This document shows, in pieces, positions 29,774-39,432 of a stretch of 64,000 nt of DNA. The DNA comes from an uncultured Sphingomonadaceae bacterium (GTDB lineage Bacteria; Pseudomonadota; Alphaproteobacteria; Sphingomonadales; Sphingomonadaceae), in assembly GCA_947488845.1 (NCBI GenBank), contig CANLBM010000011.1, positions 62,001-126,000 on the forward strand, written 5' to 3'. The notes beneath the pieces are model-generated. The model was not told the DNA's origin, made no database searches, and was given only the letters and a program-made list of their open reading frames with translations. The position numbers and the translations under genes were made by a program. How positions within the stretch are numbered: the first letter of the stretch is position 1; each line of letters begins with the position of its first letter.

Positions 29774-32578
29774 ATGACGAACACTTCAGACAGCAAACCC
29801 AATCATCTCTATCTCGTTGACGGCTCGGCCTATATTTTCCGGGCCTATCATCGTCTCCCGCCGCTGACCAATGTCCATGGCGAGCCGGTTGGCGCAGTCT
29901 ATGGCTACACGACGATGCTGTGGAAGCTGGCCGACGAGCTCAACAAGGCCGATGGCCCGACTCATATGGCCGTGGTGCTGGACAAGGCGGGTACCAGTTT
30001 CCGCAACGATCTCTACGACCAGTACAAGGCCAATCGTCCGGAAGCGCCCGAGGACCTGAGGCCGCAATTCTCGATGATCCGCGATGCGACGCGCGCTTTC
30101 TCGCTGCCGCTGATCGAGGAGGAGAATGTCGAGGCCGACGATATGATCGCCTCCTATACCAGGGCGGCGCTGGCCGAGGGCTGGAAGGTAACGATCGTGT
30201 CGTCCGACAAGGATCTGATGCAGCTGATCGAGCCTAATGATGAAGGTCGCGTCGACATGCTCGACACGATGAAGAACGCGCGGATGAACCGGGCGACAGT
30301 CGAGGAAAAATTCGGTGTCGGTCCCGAGAAGCTGGGCGATGTGCTGGGGCTGATGGGCGACAGTTCCGATAATATTCCCGGGGTCCCCGGGATCGGGCCG
30401 AAAACGGCGTCGAAACTGATCAACGAATTTGGCGACATTGAAAGCGTGCTTGCCGCTGCGCCGGAGATGAAAAAATCCAAGATGCGGGATAATCTGATCG
30501 AATTTGCCGAACAGGCCCGTCTGTCGCGGATATTGGTGACGCTGAGGGAAGATTGTCCGTTGCCGGACACTCTGGACAGTTTCCTGATTCAGGATATCCC
30601 CCACGAGCCGCTGCACGAATTTCTGTCGCACCACGGTTTCAACAGCCTGCTCAAAAAGCTCGGCGGCAATGGCCAGGCGGAGCCGCAGGACCCCGATGTC
30701 GATGACAAGGCGTCTGCCGGGTCAGCGGTGAAGGCCGCAGATGCGCCGACCATCGACCGGTCGAAATATGAATGTGTGCAGACGATGGCAGCGCTGGATA
30801 CATGGATAGAACGCGCCACCACCGGAGGTGTCTGCGCCGTTGATCTGGAAACCGACAGCCTCGAAAGCGTGACCGCGCGGATCGTCGGGGTCTGCCTTGC
30901 TACAGGTCCCAACCAGGCTTGTTATATTCCGCTCGGCCACGGCAGCGGCGATATGTTCGGCGAAACGCCGGATCAGATAGGCTTCGATGACGCGCTCGCC
31001 AGACTCAAACCGCTGCTCGAGGATGATGCGGTGCTGAAAGTCGGTCAAAATCTGAAATATGACATGGGCGTGCTGGCCCAGCATGACATCAGGATTGCGC
31101 CGTTTGATGACACATTGGTGATGAGCTTCAACCTTGATGCCGGCCTGCACGGCCACGGCATGGACGAACTCAGCAAACTGCATCTGGGCCATGAATGTAT
31201 CAGCTTCAAGTCGCTCACCGGTACCGGCAAGAAGGCAATCGGCTTCGCCGAAGTACCGCTGGACAAGGCGACCGAATATGGCGCGGAGGACGCCGACGTC
31301 ACGCTTCGTCTGTGGGAGATATTGCGCCTGCGGATGGTGCCGGAACGGGCAACGCGCGTCTATCAGATGGTCGACCGTCCGCTGGTGCCGGTGATTGCCG
31401 GGATGGAGGCCACCGGGGTTCTGGTCGACCGCGAGGAACTGGCGCGCCTGTCCAAGACATTTGCAGAGGAAATGGAAAAGCTGGAAGCACAGATTCACGA
31501 CCTGGCGGGAGAGCCTTTTTCCATTGGCAGCCCCAAGCAGCTCGGCGAAATCCTGTTCGGCAAGCTTGGCCTGAAGGGTGGCAAGAAGGGCAAGTCGGGC
31601 CAATATTCGACCGATGTTACCGTGCTCGAACGGCTGGCCGGTGATGGCGAGCCGATTGCGCAGAAGGTCGTCGACTGGCGCCAGCTGGCAAAGCTGAAAT
31701 CGACCTATACCGACGCGCTGCAGGAGCAGATCAACGCGAAGACCGGTCGCGTGCACACCTCCTACAGCCTCAGCGGCGCGCAGACCGGGCGGCTGTCATC
31801 GACCGAACCGAATCTGCAGAATATCCCGATCCGCAGCGAGATCGGGCGGCAGATCCGGCAGGCCTTTGTCGCCGCGCCCGGCAATGTCATCCTTGCCGCC
31901 GACTATAGCCAGATCGAGCTCAGGCTGGCCGCGCATATCGCCGATGTGGCGAGCCTGAAAGAGGCCTTTGCCCATGGCGAGGACATCCATAACCGCACCG
32001 CGCGCGAATTGTTCGGCGCCGAAGACCGCGACGCCCGCGCCCGCGCCAAGACGATCAATTTCGCGATACTCTATGGCATCTCGCGATGGGGTCTGGCCAA
32101 ACGGCTGGAAGTAGACCCGGATGAAGCGCAGGCGATGATCGACACCTATTTCGAGCGTTTCCCGGGCATCAATCAATATATCTCCACCACTCTGCAATCG
32201 GTTCGCGAGACCGGCTATACCGAGACCCTGTTTGGCCGCAAGACGTGGTTCGAGCGGATCAAGTCGTCCAACCAGGCCGAACGGCAGGGCAGCGAACGCG
32301 CCGCGATCAACGCGCCGATCCAGGGCACCAGCGCCGACATCATCAAGCGCGCGATGGCCAGAATGCTGCCTGCGCTGACCGAGGCGGGACTGGAGAATGT
32401 CCGGATGCTGATGCAGGTCCACGATGAACTGGTGTTCGAATTGCCCGAAGGCGATGTGGATGCTGCCAGCGCGGTGATCCGGTCGGTGATGTCGGGCGCG
32501 GCGGAACCGGCGGTGAAATTATCGGTGCCGCTGGACGTCGATATCGGGACCGGCAAGAACTGGGACGAAGCCCATTAG
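29774..32578 (+). CDS. polA: DNA polymerase I
   Basis: DNA repair and Okazaki-fragment processing polymerase. The 934-residue product has the N-terminal 5'-3' exonuclease (HLYLVDGSAYIFRAYH; GDSSDNIPGVPGIGPKTA near 195-210), a 3'-5' exonuclease domain with intact Asp357/Glu359 (VDLETDSLE), and the polymerase domain with Asp710 (ADYSQIELRLAAH) and Asp884 (VHDELVFELP). All catalytic residues are present, so proofreading should be active. Start ATG 29774 fits family N-termini although no strong ribosome binding site is visible. Confidence 0.97.
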   Translation: MTNTSDSKPNHLYLVDGSAYIFRAYHRLPPLTNVHGEPVGAVYGYTTMLWKLADELNKADGPTHMAVVLDKAGTSFRNDLYDQYKANRPEAPEDLRPQFSMIRDATRAFSLPLIEEENVEADDMIASYTRAALAEGWKVTIVSSDKDLMQLIEPNDEGRVDMLDTMKNARMNRATVEEKFGVGPEKLGDVLGLMGDSSDNIPGVPGIGPKTASKLINEFGDIESVLAAAPEMKKSKMRDNLIEFAEQARLSRILVTLREDCPLPDTLDSFLIQDIPHEPLHEFLSHHGFNSLLKKLGGNGQAEPQDPDVDDKASAGSAVKAADAPTIDRSKYECVQTMAALDTWIERATTGGVCAVDLETDSLESVTARIVGVCLATGPNQACYIPLGHGSGDMFGETPDQIGFDDALARLKPLLEDDAVLKVGQNLKYDMGVLAQHDIRIAPFDDTLVMSFNLDAGLHGHGMDELSKLHLGHECISFKSLTGTGKKAIGFAEVPLDKATEYGAEDADVTLRLWEILRLRMVPERATRVYQMVDRPLVPVIAGMEATGVLVDREELARLSKTFAEEMEKLEAQIHDLAGEPFSIGSPKQLGEILFGKLGLKGGKKGKSGQYSTDVTVLERLAGDGEPIAQKVVDWRQLAKLKSTYTDALQEQINAKTGRVHTSYSLSGAQTGRLSSTEPNLQNIPIRSEIGRQIRQAFVAAPGNVILAADYSQIELRLAAHIADVASLKEAFAHGEDIHNRTARELFGAEDRDARARAKTINFAILYGISRWGLAKRLEVDPDEAQAMIDTYFERFPGINQYISTTLQSVRETGYTETLFGRKTWFERIKSSNQAERQGSERAAINAPIQGTSADIIKRAMARMLPALTEAGLENVRMLMQVHDELVFELPEGDVDAASAVIRSVMSGAAEPAVKLSVPLDVDIGTGKNWDEAH

Positions 32579-32616
32579 GTCGCGGACGAAATAAAAGGGG
32601 CCTTACGGCTTGTTCT

Positions 32617-32766
32617 TCAGGTCTTGATCCAGAGGCGGATGAAAAAGCCGACCGTGCCGATCGCCAGAACACCCATCGCCCAAAAGGCCATCATCCAGAG
32701 CAAGCGCTTTGGCAGAGGCGCGTCGTCCGCGCTTTTGCCATTGGTCGAGAGCGGATCAAAAGCCAT
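32617..32766 (-). CDS. DUF2474-type small protein of cyanide-insensitive bd oxidase
   Basis: A 49-residue protein with a polar N-terminus and one membrane helix (LLWMMAFWAMGVLAIGTVGFFIRLWIK, about residues 22-47). Its ATG overlaps the cydB stop by one base (TAATG), so it is translationally coupled. Small single-helix proteins (CydX, DUF2474) stabilise bd oxidases; DUF2474 members accompany CIO-type enzymes. It is the last gene of the eight-gene minus-strand run. Confidence 0.8.
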   Translation of the reverse strand: MAFDPLSTNGKSADDAPLPKRLLWMMAFWAMGVLAIGTVGFFIRLWIKT

Positions 32767-33770
32767 TAGTGATAACCGTCCGTTCCGACCTTCCCGCGAA
32801 ACACCCAATAGGCCCAGCCGGTGTAGGCGAGGATGACCGGTACCATGATCGCCGCACCGATCAGCATGAACATCTGGCTTTCATAGGGAGCGGCTGCTTC
32901 CCAGATCGTGATCCGGCCGGGGATCACATCCGGCCACATCGAGACCGCAAGGCCGACGAGGCTGAGACCGAACAGACCGAGCGCGTAGAAGAAGGGAGCG
33001 GCTTCCTGCTTCTTTGACAGGCTGCGGAAAAACAGGACCGAGATGACCAGTGTCGCCAGCGGAATCTGAGCCGTGGCGATAACGCCGGGATAGGCGAGCC
33101 AGCGGGTATAATATTCTTCCTCGAGAAAGGGCGTGGCGGCGCTGACCGCGATGATCGCCAGCAGCAGCAAGATGCCGAGACGGCCAGCATAGCTGTAGCA
33201 TTGGCGCTGCAAAGAACCTTCGGTTTTCCAGATCAGCCAGCAGCAGCCGAGCAGGGCATAGCCCGCCAGCAAGGCAAAGCCGGTCAACAGGCTGAACGGA
33301 GTCAGCCATTCCCACCAGCCGCCGGCATAGGCGCGGCCCTCGACCGTGATCCCCTGAAGCAATGCGCCAAGCGTGACGCCCTGGGCAAAGGTCGCGATGA
33401 CCGATCCTGCGGTAAAACCAAAATCCCAGCGCGCGCGGTGGGCCGGGTCGCGCCAGCGAAATTCAAAGGCGACACCGCGCAGGACAAGACCCAGCAGCAT
33501 CGCGATCAGCGGCGCATAAAGCGCCGGCAGGATGATCGCATATGCAAGCGGGAAAGCGGCCAGCAATCCGCCCCCGCCCAGCACCAGCCAGGTTTCATTG
33601 CCATCCCATACCGGTGCGATACTGTTCATCGCGGTGTCGCGATCCGGACCCACTTTGAAATTGGGAAACAATATCCCGATACCGAGGTCAAAACCGTCCA
33701 TGATCACATAGACGACGACTGCAAAGGCGATGATGCCCGCCCAGATGACGGTCAGTTCTGTGCCGCTCAT
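32766..33770 (-). CDS. cydB: Cytochrome bd-type (cyanide-insensitive) quinol oxidase subunit II
   Basis: Structural subunit II of the bd oxidase. The 334-residue, multi-helix protein has the family motifs VIMDGFDLGIGILFP (about residues 22-36) and VWDGNETWLVLGGGGLLAAFP (about 54-74). The start overlaps the cydA stop (ATGA). With the short Q-loop of subunit I and the DUF2474 partner it belongs to the CIO (cioAB) branch, which resists cyanide and, by family knowledge, sulfide. Confidence 0.94.
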   Translation of the reverse strand: MSGTELTVIWAGIIAFAVVVYVIMDGFDLGIGILFPNFKVGPDRDTAMNSIAPVWDGNETWLVLGGGGLLAAFPLAYAIILPALYAPLIAMLLGLVLRGVAFEFRWRDPAHRARWDFGFTAGSVIATFAQGVTLGALLQGITVEGRAYAGGWWEWLTPFSLLTGFALLAGYALLGCCWLIWKTEGSLQRQCYSYAGRLGILLLLAIIAVSAATPFLEEEYYTRWLAYPGVIATAQIPLATLVISVLFFRSLSKKQEAAPFFYALGLFGLSLVGLAVSMWPDVIPGRITIWEAAAPYESQMFMLIGAAIMVPVILAYTGWAYWVFRGKVGTDGYH

Positions 33771-35188
33771 GTCGCTGCTCCTTCCTCATGATCCCCTTCG
33801 AGCACCGCCGCCGCCGGGGTGATACCAGCGGTGCGGATGGGCGCATCGTCGGGCGTCGGTTCGTGGGCTTCGGGCGTTTTCGCCGCCAGCTTGAAGATAT
33901 AGACGATGCCGGCGCCGAAGACGATGAAATAGACCACCACGAAGGCGAGCAGCGATGCTGCGACCGCCGGAGCGTCGAGTGGTGCGGCGCTCTCGCTGGT
34001 GCGCAGCAGGCCATAGATGGTGAACGGCTGGCGTCCGACTTCTGTGGTTACCCAGCCGGCGAGGACGGCGATGAAGCCCGATGGCCCCATCACCACGGCG
34101 GCGCGATGCAGAAGGGGCCAGTCGTAGAGTTTCTTGCGCGACCGCGCGAGCAGGCTCCACATGCCGATGCCGAGCATCGCGAAGCCCAGACCGACCATGA
34201 TCCGGAACGACCAGAATACAATGCCGACCGGCGGCTCGTCCTCGTCGGGGATGGTATCAAGCCCGGCTAGCGGCGCATTCAGGTCATGCTTGAGGATCAG
34301 CGACGATGCCTTGGGGATTTCAATCGCATAATCGACCCGCTTTTCCTTGCTGTTGGGAATGCCGAACAGGATCAGCGGCGCGCCGTCGGGATGACTTTCG
34401 TAATGGCCTTCCATCGCCATCACCTTGGCCGGCTGATGCTCGAGCGTATTGAGGCCGTGCAAATCGCCCATGAAAATCTGGGTCGGCGCCACAATGGCGG
34501 CCATCCACATCGCCATCGAGAACATCTTGCGGGCACCCGGGTTGGTCTTGTCCTTGAGCAAATGCCATGCCCCGACCGCGCCGACCGCAAAGGCCGTGGT
34601 CAGATAGGCAGCGAGCACGGTGTGCACCAGACGGTAAGGGAAGCTGGGGTTCCAGACGATATCCCACCAGCCGGCAGCGGGCACATATTGTCCGACATCG
34701 TTGATCGCAAAGCCGACCGGCGTCTGCATCCAGCTGTTCACCGACAATATCCAGAAAGCGGAAATGAAGGTGCCGATGGCAACGGCCAATGTGGCAACGA
34801 AATGCAGTTTGCGGCCAACCTTGTTGATGCCGAACAGCATCACGCCCAGGAACCCGGCTTCGAGGAAGAAGGCGGTCAGTACCTCATAGGCCATGAGCGG
34901 CCCGATAACCGGTCCGGCCTTGTCGGAAAATACCGACCAGTTTGTCCCGAACTGATAGGACATGACGATGCCGGACACGACGCCCATCGCAAAGACAATG
35001 GAGAAGATCTTGAGCCAGTAACGGTAGAGGTTGGCGTAGACGCCATTGTCGGTTTTCAGCCAGAGTCCCTCGAGTACCGCGAGGTAGCTGGCGATGCCGA
35101 TGGTAAATGCCGGGAACAGGAAATGGAAGCTGACGGTAAACGCGAACTGGATCCGCGCCAGATTGATTGCGAGATCATTTTCCATCAT
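33767..35188 (-). CDS. cydA: Cytochrome bd-type (cyanide-insensitive) quinol oxidase subunit I
   Basis: Heme-bearing subunit I that oxidises quinol and reduces oxygen at the inner membrane. The 473-residue protein starts MMENDLAINLARIQFAFTVSFHFLFPAFTIG with the first heme-ligand histidine region, and carries GWVTTEVGRQPF near residue 375. It lacks the long C-terminal Q-loop insertion of E. coli CydA, the CIO form. The first of two adjacent ATGs (35188) has AAGGGG six bases upstream and overlaps the SulP stop by four bases, so coupling to SulP translation is likely. Confidence 0.93.
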   Translation of the reverse strand: MMENDLAINLARIQFAFTVSFHFLFPAFTIGIASYLAVLEGLWLKTDNGVYANLYRYWLKIFSIVFAMGVVSGIVMSYQFGTNWSVFSDKAGPVIGPLMAYEVLTAFFLEAGFLGVMLFGINKVGRKLHFVATLAVAIGTFISAFWILSVNSWMQTPVGFAINDVGQYVPAAGWWDIVWNPSFPYRLVHTVLAAYLTTAFAVGAVGAWHLLKDKTNPGARKMFSMAMWMAAIVAPTQIFMGDLHGLNTLEHQPAKVMAMEGHYESHPDGAPLILFGIPNSKEKRVDYAIEIPKASSLILKHDLNAPLAGLDTIPDEDEPPVGIVFWSFRIMVGLGFAMLGIGMWSLLARSRKKLYDWPLLHRAAVVMGPSGFIAVLAGWVTTEVGRQPFTIYGLLRTSESAAPLDAPAVAASLLAFVVVYFIVFGAGIVYIFKLAAKTPEAHEPTPDDAPIRTAGITPAAAVLEGDHEEGAAT

Positions 35189-36954
35189 ATCAGGCCCCTT
35201 GCGTTCCAAATATCAACCGGACTGTCGGCTTTGTCTTCATTGTCCGCAATTGCAATTAACGCGGAATAAGCTGCATTTTGCGAAAGATATACTTTCCCAG
35301 ACAATTGGTCGAGGAAGTGCGAGCGTTTGAGCCGGTCCATCACCGGACCCTTGACCTCGGAAAGATGGAGTGAGATGCCGCCGTCGTCGAGCCGGTGGTT
35401 GATCGCCTCGATGCTTTCCAGTGCCGAAGCGTCGATCGCGTTGACCGCCGAGCACATCAGGATCACGTGGCGCACGGTCTTTTGCTCGGCGACTTGTTCG
35501 AGGATGAATTCCTCCAGCCAGCGCGCGTTGAGATAGGTCAGGCTTTCGTCGATCCGGATCGTCAATATGCGGGGATCGGTGAAAACCTTGTGCCGGTCGA
35601 CATTGCGAAAATGCTCGGATTCGGGGACCCGACCGACAATCGCCGCGTGGGGCCGCGAACTGCGCCACAGGAACAGAGCGAGACTCAGCCCAACACCCGC
35701 GATCACGCCGGGTTCGACACCGGCGAGCAGCGTCACGCCGATCGTCGCCGCCATTGCCGCGAAATCGGCTTTGGAATAGCGCCAGATTGTTAGCGGGGTC
35801 TTGAGATCGACGAGGCTGAGCACGGCGACAATGATGGTCGCGGCCAGCGTGGCGATGGGAAGGGAGGCCAGCAGCGGAGTCAGGAAAAGCGCTGCCAGGG
35901 CGATCCCGACCGCGGTGAAGGCGCCGGCGGCAGGGGTTTCTGCACCGGCATCAAAATTGACAACCGACCGCGCAAATCCGCCGGTGACCGGATAGCCGCC
36001 GGAAAAAGCCGCCGAGATATTGGCTGCGCCAAGACCGATCAGTTCCTGATCCGGGTCGATCCGCTGGCGGCGCTTGGCCGCCAAGGTCTGGCCGACGGAG
36101 ACAGATTCGACAAATCCGATAATGCTCAACAACAGAGCCGGAATGGCGAGTGTTGTCCATAATTCCAGATCAATAAGCGGTACGGAAAATGGCGGCAGGC
36201 TTTGCGGGATATCACCGACCACGCTGACGCCTTTGGCTTCCAGACCCAGGGCTATCGTTGCAATTGTCGAGACGGCAACGGCAGCAATCGGTCCTGCCTT
36301 GGCGATCAGTTCAGCTGGCCGCGCAGGGAGGCCAATGCGCATTAACAGCGGCTTGAGACCCTTGCGGACCCAGAAAAGAAAGGCAGTGGCGGACACACCG
36401 ATGACGAGCGTTGGTATATTGGTGGTACCGATGGTTTCGGCAATGCTGGAAACCAGCTCGGGCATGGCCGCACCGCTCGCCTTGATACCTAGGATCGACT
36501 TCAGCTGGCTGGTCGCGATAATGATCCCGCTGGCGGTGATGAAGCCGGAAACGACGGGGTGGGAGAGGAGATTGGTGAGAAAACCGAGCTTGAATATGCC
36601 CATAAGCAACAAGAAGAGACCTGACAGCAACGCCAGAACCAAGGCGGCCGCGATAAAGTCCGCGCTGCCGGGCGGCGCTATCGCGCTGGCGGCGGTGAGA
36701 GTCATCAGCGATACCACCGCAACCGGTCCGACTGCCAATGTCCGGCTGGTTCCGAATATCGCATAGGCGATCAGCGGCAGGATCGAGGCATAAAGACCGA
36801 TTTCCGGCGGCAGCCCTGCGAGCATGGCATAAGCCAGGCTTTGCGGGATCAGCATGATCGTGACAATGATTGCGGCAACGCCGTCATTGGTCAGCGTGGT
36901 GCTGTTATAGCGGCTGCCCCAATCGAGGATCGGCAAATAGCGGGCGATTTTCAT
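35185..36954 (-). CDS. SulP family anion transporter with STAS domain
   Basis: A 589-residue SulP permease: about twelve membrane helices with the family motif IVTIMLIPQSLAYAMLAGLPPEIGLYAS (near residues 30-57), then a cytoplasmic STAS domain (about 450-565). Family members import sulfate, bicarbonate or other anions. Context between SQR and bd oxidase genes suggests sulfate or sulfite movement linked to sulfide oxidation, but specificity cannot be read from the sequence. It starts nine bases after the SQR gene and overlaps cydA. Confidence 0.92.
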   Translation of the reverse strand: MKIARYLPILDWGSRYNSTTLTNDGVAAIIVTIMLIPQSLAYAMLAGLPPEIGLYASILPLIAYAIFGTSRTLAVGPVAVVSLMTLTAASAIAPPGSADFIAAALVLALLSGLFLLLMGIFKLGFLTNLLSHPVVSGFITASGIIIATSQLKSILGIKASGAAMPELVSSIAETIGTTNIPTLVIGVSATAFLFWVRKGLKPLLMRIGLPARPAELIAKAGPIAAVAVSTIATIALGLEAKGVSVVGDIPQSLPPFSVPLIDLELWTTLAIPALLLSIIGFVESVSVGQTLAAKRRQRIDPDQELIGLGAANISAAFSGGYPVTGGFARSVVNFDAGAETPAAGAFTAVGIALAALFLTPLLASLPIATLAATIIVAVLSLVDLKTPLTIWRYSKADFAAMAATIGVTLLAGVEPGVIAGVGLSLALFLWRSSRPHAAIVGRVPESEHFRNVDRHKVFTDPRILTIRIDESLTYLNARWLEEFILEQVAEQKTVRHVILMCSAVNAIDASALESIEAINHRLDDGGISLHLSEVKGPVMDRLKRSHFLDQLSGKVYLSQNAAYSALIAIADNEDKADSPVDIWNARGLI

Positions 36955-36963
36955 GGGACCGGC

Positions 36964-38559
36964 TTAGTCCGCACCAATCCGGTGGGGCTTGACCATCCAT
37001 TCGCGGCCCTTGAGCATGCCATGCCAGTAGACCGGCGGCAGGATCGTGTCCTTGAGCAGCCACGAAAGCCGCGAGGGCCGGGTGCCGTCGATCAGCCAGT
37101 TGGGGAAGCTCGGCAGCAATTTGCCGCCATAGCCGAATTCGGCCAGCACCACCTTGCCGCGCTCGACGGTTAGCGGGCAACTGCCATAGCCGTCATAATC
37201 GGCGACCGGCGGTTTGCCATCGAGGGCTGCGAGCGCATTGACGGCAACGATCGGCGCCTGTTTGCGAACGGCTGCCATCGTCTTGGCATTGGGCGCGCTG
37301 CAGGCATCGCCGAGTGCGAAAATATTGGTATATTTGGTGTGCCGCAGGGTAGCCGGATCGACATCCACGAAGCCGCTTTCGGCGGCCAGCGGGCTGGTGC
37401 GGACGAAATCAGGCGCCACTTGCGGCGGAACCACATGGATCATGTCGAACTTCACATCGACCCTCTTGGTTTCCTCGCCCTGTTTCTGTTCGAATGTCGC
37501 GACCTTTGCCGGACCGTCGATCGCGACCAGTCTGGATTCAAGGTTCAGATGCGCGTCGTAGCGCTCGATATATTCCATCAGCGCGGGCACATATTCCTTG
37601 ACGCCGAAGAGCACGGCACCGGTGTTGTGAAACTGCACGTCGATATTGCCCAGCACGCCCTGCTTCTCCCACTTGCTGCAGGACAGATACATCGCCTTTT
37701 GCGGCGCGCCGGCACATTTGATCGGCATTGGCGGCTGGGTGAACAGGGCGGTTCCGCCGGTCATTTCCTTGACCAGCCGGAATGTATAGGGAGCGAGATC
37801 ATAGCGGTAGTTGGACGTGACGCCATTTTTGCCCAGGGTCTCGGGCAGGCCGTCAATGGCTTCCCAGTCGAGCTTGATGCCCGGACAGACGATCAGCACG
37901 TCATAACCGATCTGCTGTCCGTCGGCTGTGGCGACGGATTTATTCTCGGGGTCAAAAGAACTGACTGCGGATTTTATCCATTGCGCGCCGGCCGGGATCA
38001 GGTCCTTTTCCTTGCGATGCGTAAATTCTGCAGAAAACGCACCGCCACCGACCATGGTCCAGCCGGGCTGGTAATAATGGTCATCGGCCGGGTCGATAAT
38101 CGCGAGCGATATATTCTTGTTGCGCTTGAGCATGCTGGCCGCGGTTGCGATGCCAGCGGAACCACCGCCGACGATGACGACGTTGAAGCGGCTGGATGGT
38201 GAGGGGGCTTGCTTTGATTTGGCCTGCGCCATTTCCGTCAATTTGGTCGACCGGGCGCCGGACCGGCAATAGGCGAGAATCGGGGTAGGAAGGTCTGCCA
38301 GCGCAGCGGCCATTTTCTTGCCGTCCTGATCGGTGATCGCGCCGGACACTGCCGGTAGGTAAGCGAACTTCAGGCCCGCTTGTTGTGCGGCCTCCGCCAC
38401 TGCAGCAGAACGGGGATGGTCGCCGGCTTCGTCGTCAGGCCGGTTGCAGATGATCGATTTGAAACCGGCTTTCGCCAGTTCCGTGACATTGCCGAGCACC
38501 AGTTGCGGCGATACGCTGACAGCGTTGTTCAATTGCGTGATTTGTGGCTTGCTCGTCAT
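36964..38559 (-). CDS. DUF442 sulfurtransferase/phosphatase-like domain fused to type II sulfide:quinone oxidoreductase
   Basis: A 531-residue two-domain protein. Residues 8-110 form a DUF442 (TIGR01244, dual-specificity-phosphatase-like) domain with active-site CRSGARS (Cys98-Ser104). From residue 124 begins an FAD oxidoreductase (VVIVGGGSAGIATA, GGGSAG at 131-136) with Cys225, Cys282 in KCAGAPQKAMYLS, Cys294 and a late GDACSAPNAKT. KCAGAPQKxMYLS and YDGYGSCPL are shared with mitochondrial SQOR. It should oxidise sulfide and pass electrons to quinone, with the N-terminal domain as a probable persulfide acceptor. It lies 28 bases after the YedE gene. Confidence 0.9.
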   Translation of the reverse strand: MTSKPQITQLNNAVSVSPQLVLGNVTELAKAGFKSIICNRPDDEAGDHPRSAAVAEAAQQAGLKFAYLPAVSGAITDQDGKKMAAALADLPTPILAYCRSGARSTKLTEMAQAKSKQAPSPSSRFNVVIVGGGSAGIATAASMLKRNKNISLAIIDPADDHYYQPGWTMVGGGAFSAEFTHRKEKDLIPAGAQWIKSAVSSFDPENKSVATADGQQIGYDVLIVCPGIKLDWEAIDGLPETLGKNGVTSNYRYDLAPYTFRLVKEMTGGTALFTQPPMPIKCAGAPQKAMYLSCSKWEKQGVLGNIDVQFHNTGAVLFGVKEYVPALMEYIERYDAHLNLESRLVAIDGPAKVATFEQKQGEETKRVDVKFDMIHVVPPQVAPDFVRTSPLAAESGFVDVDPATLRHTKYTNIFALGDACSAPNAKTMAAVRKQAPIVAVNALAALDGKPPVADYDGYGSCPLTVERGKVVLAEFGYGGKLLPSFPNWLIDGTRPSRLSWLLKDTILPPVYWHGMLKGREWMVKPHRIGAD

Positions 38560-38587
38560 CGGACATCCTTCATTATCTTGTCGCTAC

Positions 38588-38995
38588 TTAACTGGTCACC
38601 CGATGGACGATCATGCCCGCCAGCAGCGCGCCGACGAAGGCCAGAGCGGGCAGGGGATTGATCGCCAGATCGGCGAAGCCCGGTCCCGGGCAGAGGCCGC
38701 TAATGCCCCAGCCGGCCCCGAACAGGACCGCGCCGATGGTCAGTTTGCCGTCGATCAGCGTGGTGCCGGGCAGCGAGAAATGTGCGTCGGCAAACGGCTT
38801 GTCGAGCCGCCGCTGAATGATCCAGGCGACAGCCATCGGAATCATCGCTCCGCCCATCACAAAGGCGAGTGTCGGATCCCAGTGGCCGAAAAGATCGAGA
38901 AAGCCCTGCACCCGAGCGGGATCGGCCATGCCCGAAAAGGCAAGGCCAGCACCGAACAGGGCTCCGGCGAAAAGTGCGACCGATATCTGTCTCAC
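38588..38995 (-). CDS. YeeE/YedE (DUF6691) half-transporter, second copy
   Basis: A 135-residue membrane protein with about four helices and the family motif GISGLCPGPGFADLA (around residues 97-111), whose Cys is typical of thiosulfate/sulfur-compound transporters of the YeeE/YedE group. It overlaps the other YedE gene by four bases, and the two probably pair as halves of one carrier. Confidence 0.88.
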   Translation of the reverse strand: MRQISVALFAGALFGAGLAFSGMADPARVQGFLDLFGHWDPTLAFVMGGAMIPMAVAWIIQRRLDKPFADAHFSLPGTTLIDGKLTIGAVLFGAGWGISGLCPGPGFADLAINPLPALAFVGALLAGMIVHRVTS

Positions 38996-39432
38996 AAGAA
39001 ACCTCCTGCGCGCATCAGCGCGACGGTAACAAAGCCGCTGGCCATGAAGATACTCGTGGCAATCAGCGAGCGCGGGGACAGTCGCGACATGCCGCAGACA
39101 CCGTGGCCGCTGGTGCAGCCGGAACCCAAGCGTGTGCCATAGCCGACCAGCAGGCCGCCGATAATCAGGGGAATGATCGTCAGGGGAAAACGGGTTTCGA
39201 TACCGCCGGTGATCAGGGAGATTATGAAGGCTCCCAGCGGCAGGCCGATGACAAATGCGATGGCGATGCTGCGCGGTGCTCCGCTGTCGGCAATACCGGT
39301 GGCGCGCGCCGCCAGTCCGCTGACGCCGGCAATACGACCGAGGCCGAGCAGCATCACTGCTGCTGCAACACCGATCATAAGTCCACCGATCAGGCCTTCC
39401 AGCGGCATGGCATGGGGAAATGCAGCGAGCAT
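38992..39432 (-). CDS. YeeE/YedE half-transporter, first copy
   Basis: A 146-residue membrane protein with about four helices and the motif GYGTRLGSGCTSGHGVCGMSR, containing the cysteines conserved in YeeE/YedE sulfur transporters. Its start overlaps the end of the MBL gene by one base (TAATG-type coupling) and its end overlaps the second half-transporter. Confidence 0.9.
   Translation of the reverse strand: MLAAFPHAMPLEGLIGGLMIGVAAAVMLLGLGRIAGVSGLAARATGIADSGAPRSIAIAFVIGLPLGAFIISLITGGIETRFPLTIIPLIIGGLLVGYGTRLGSGCTSGHGVCGMSRLSPRSLIATSIFMASGFVTVALMRAGGFL

Noticed and set aside
32579..32616. Possible bidirectional terminator between polA and the DUF2474 gene
   Set aside because: The best stem is only four base pairs with weak T-runs.
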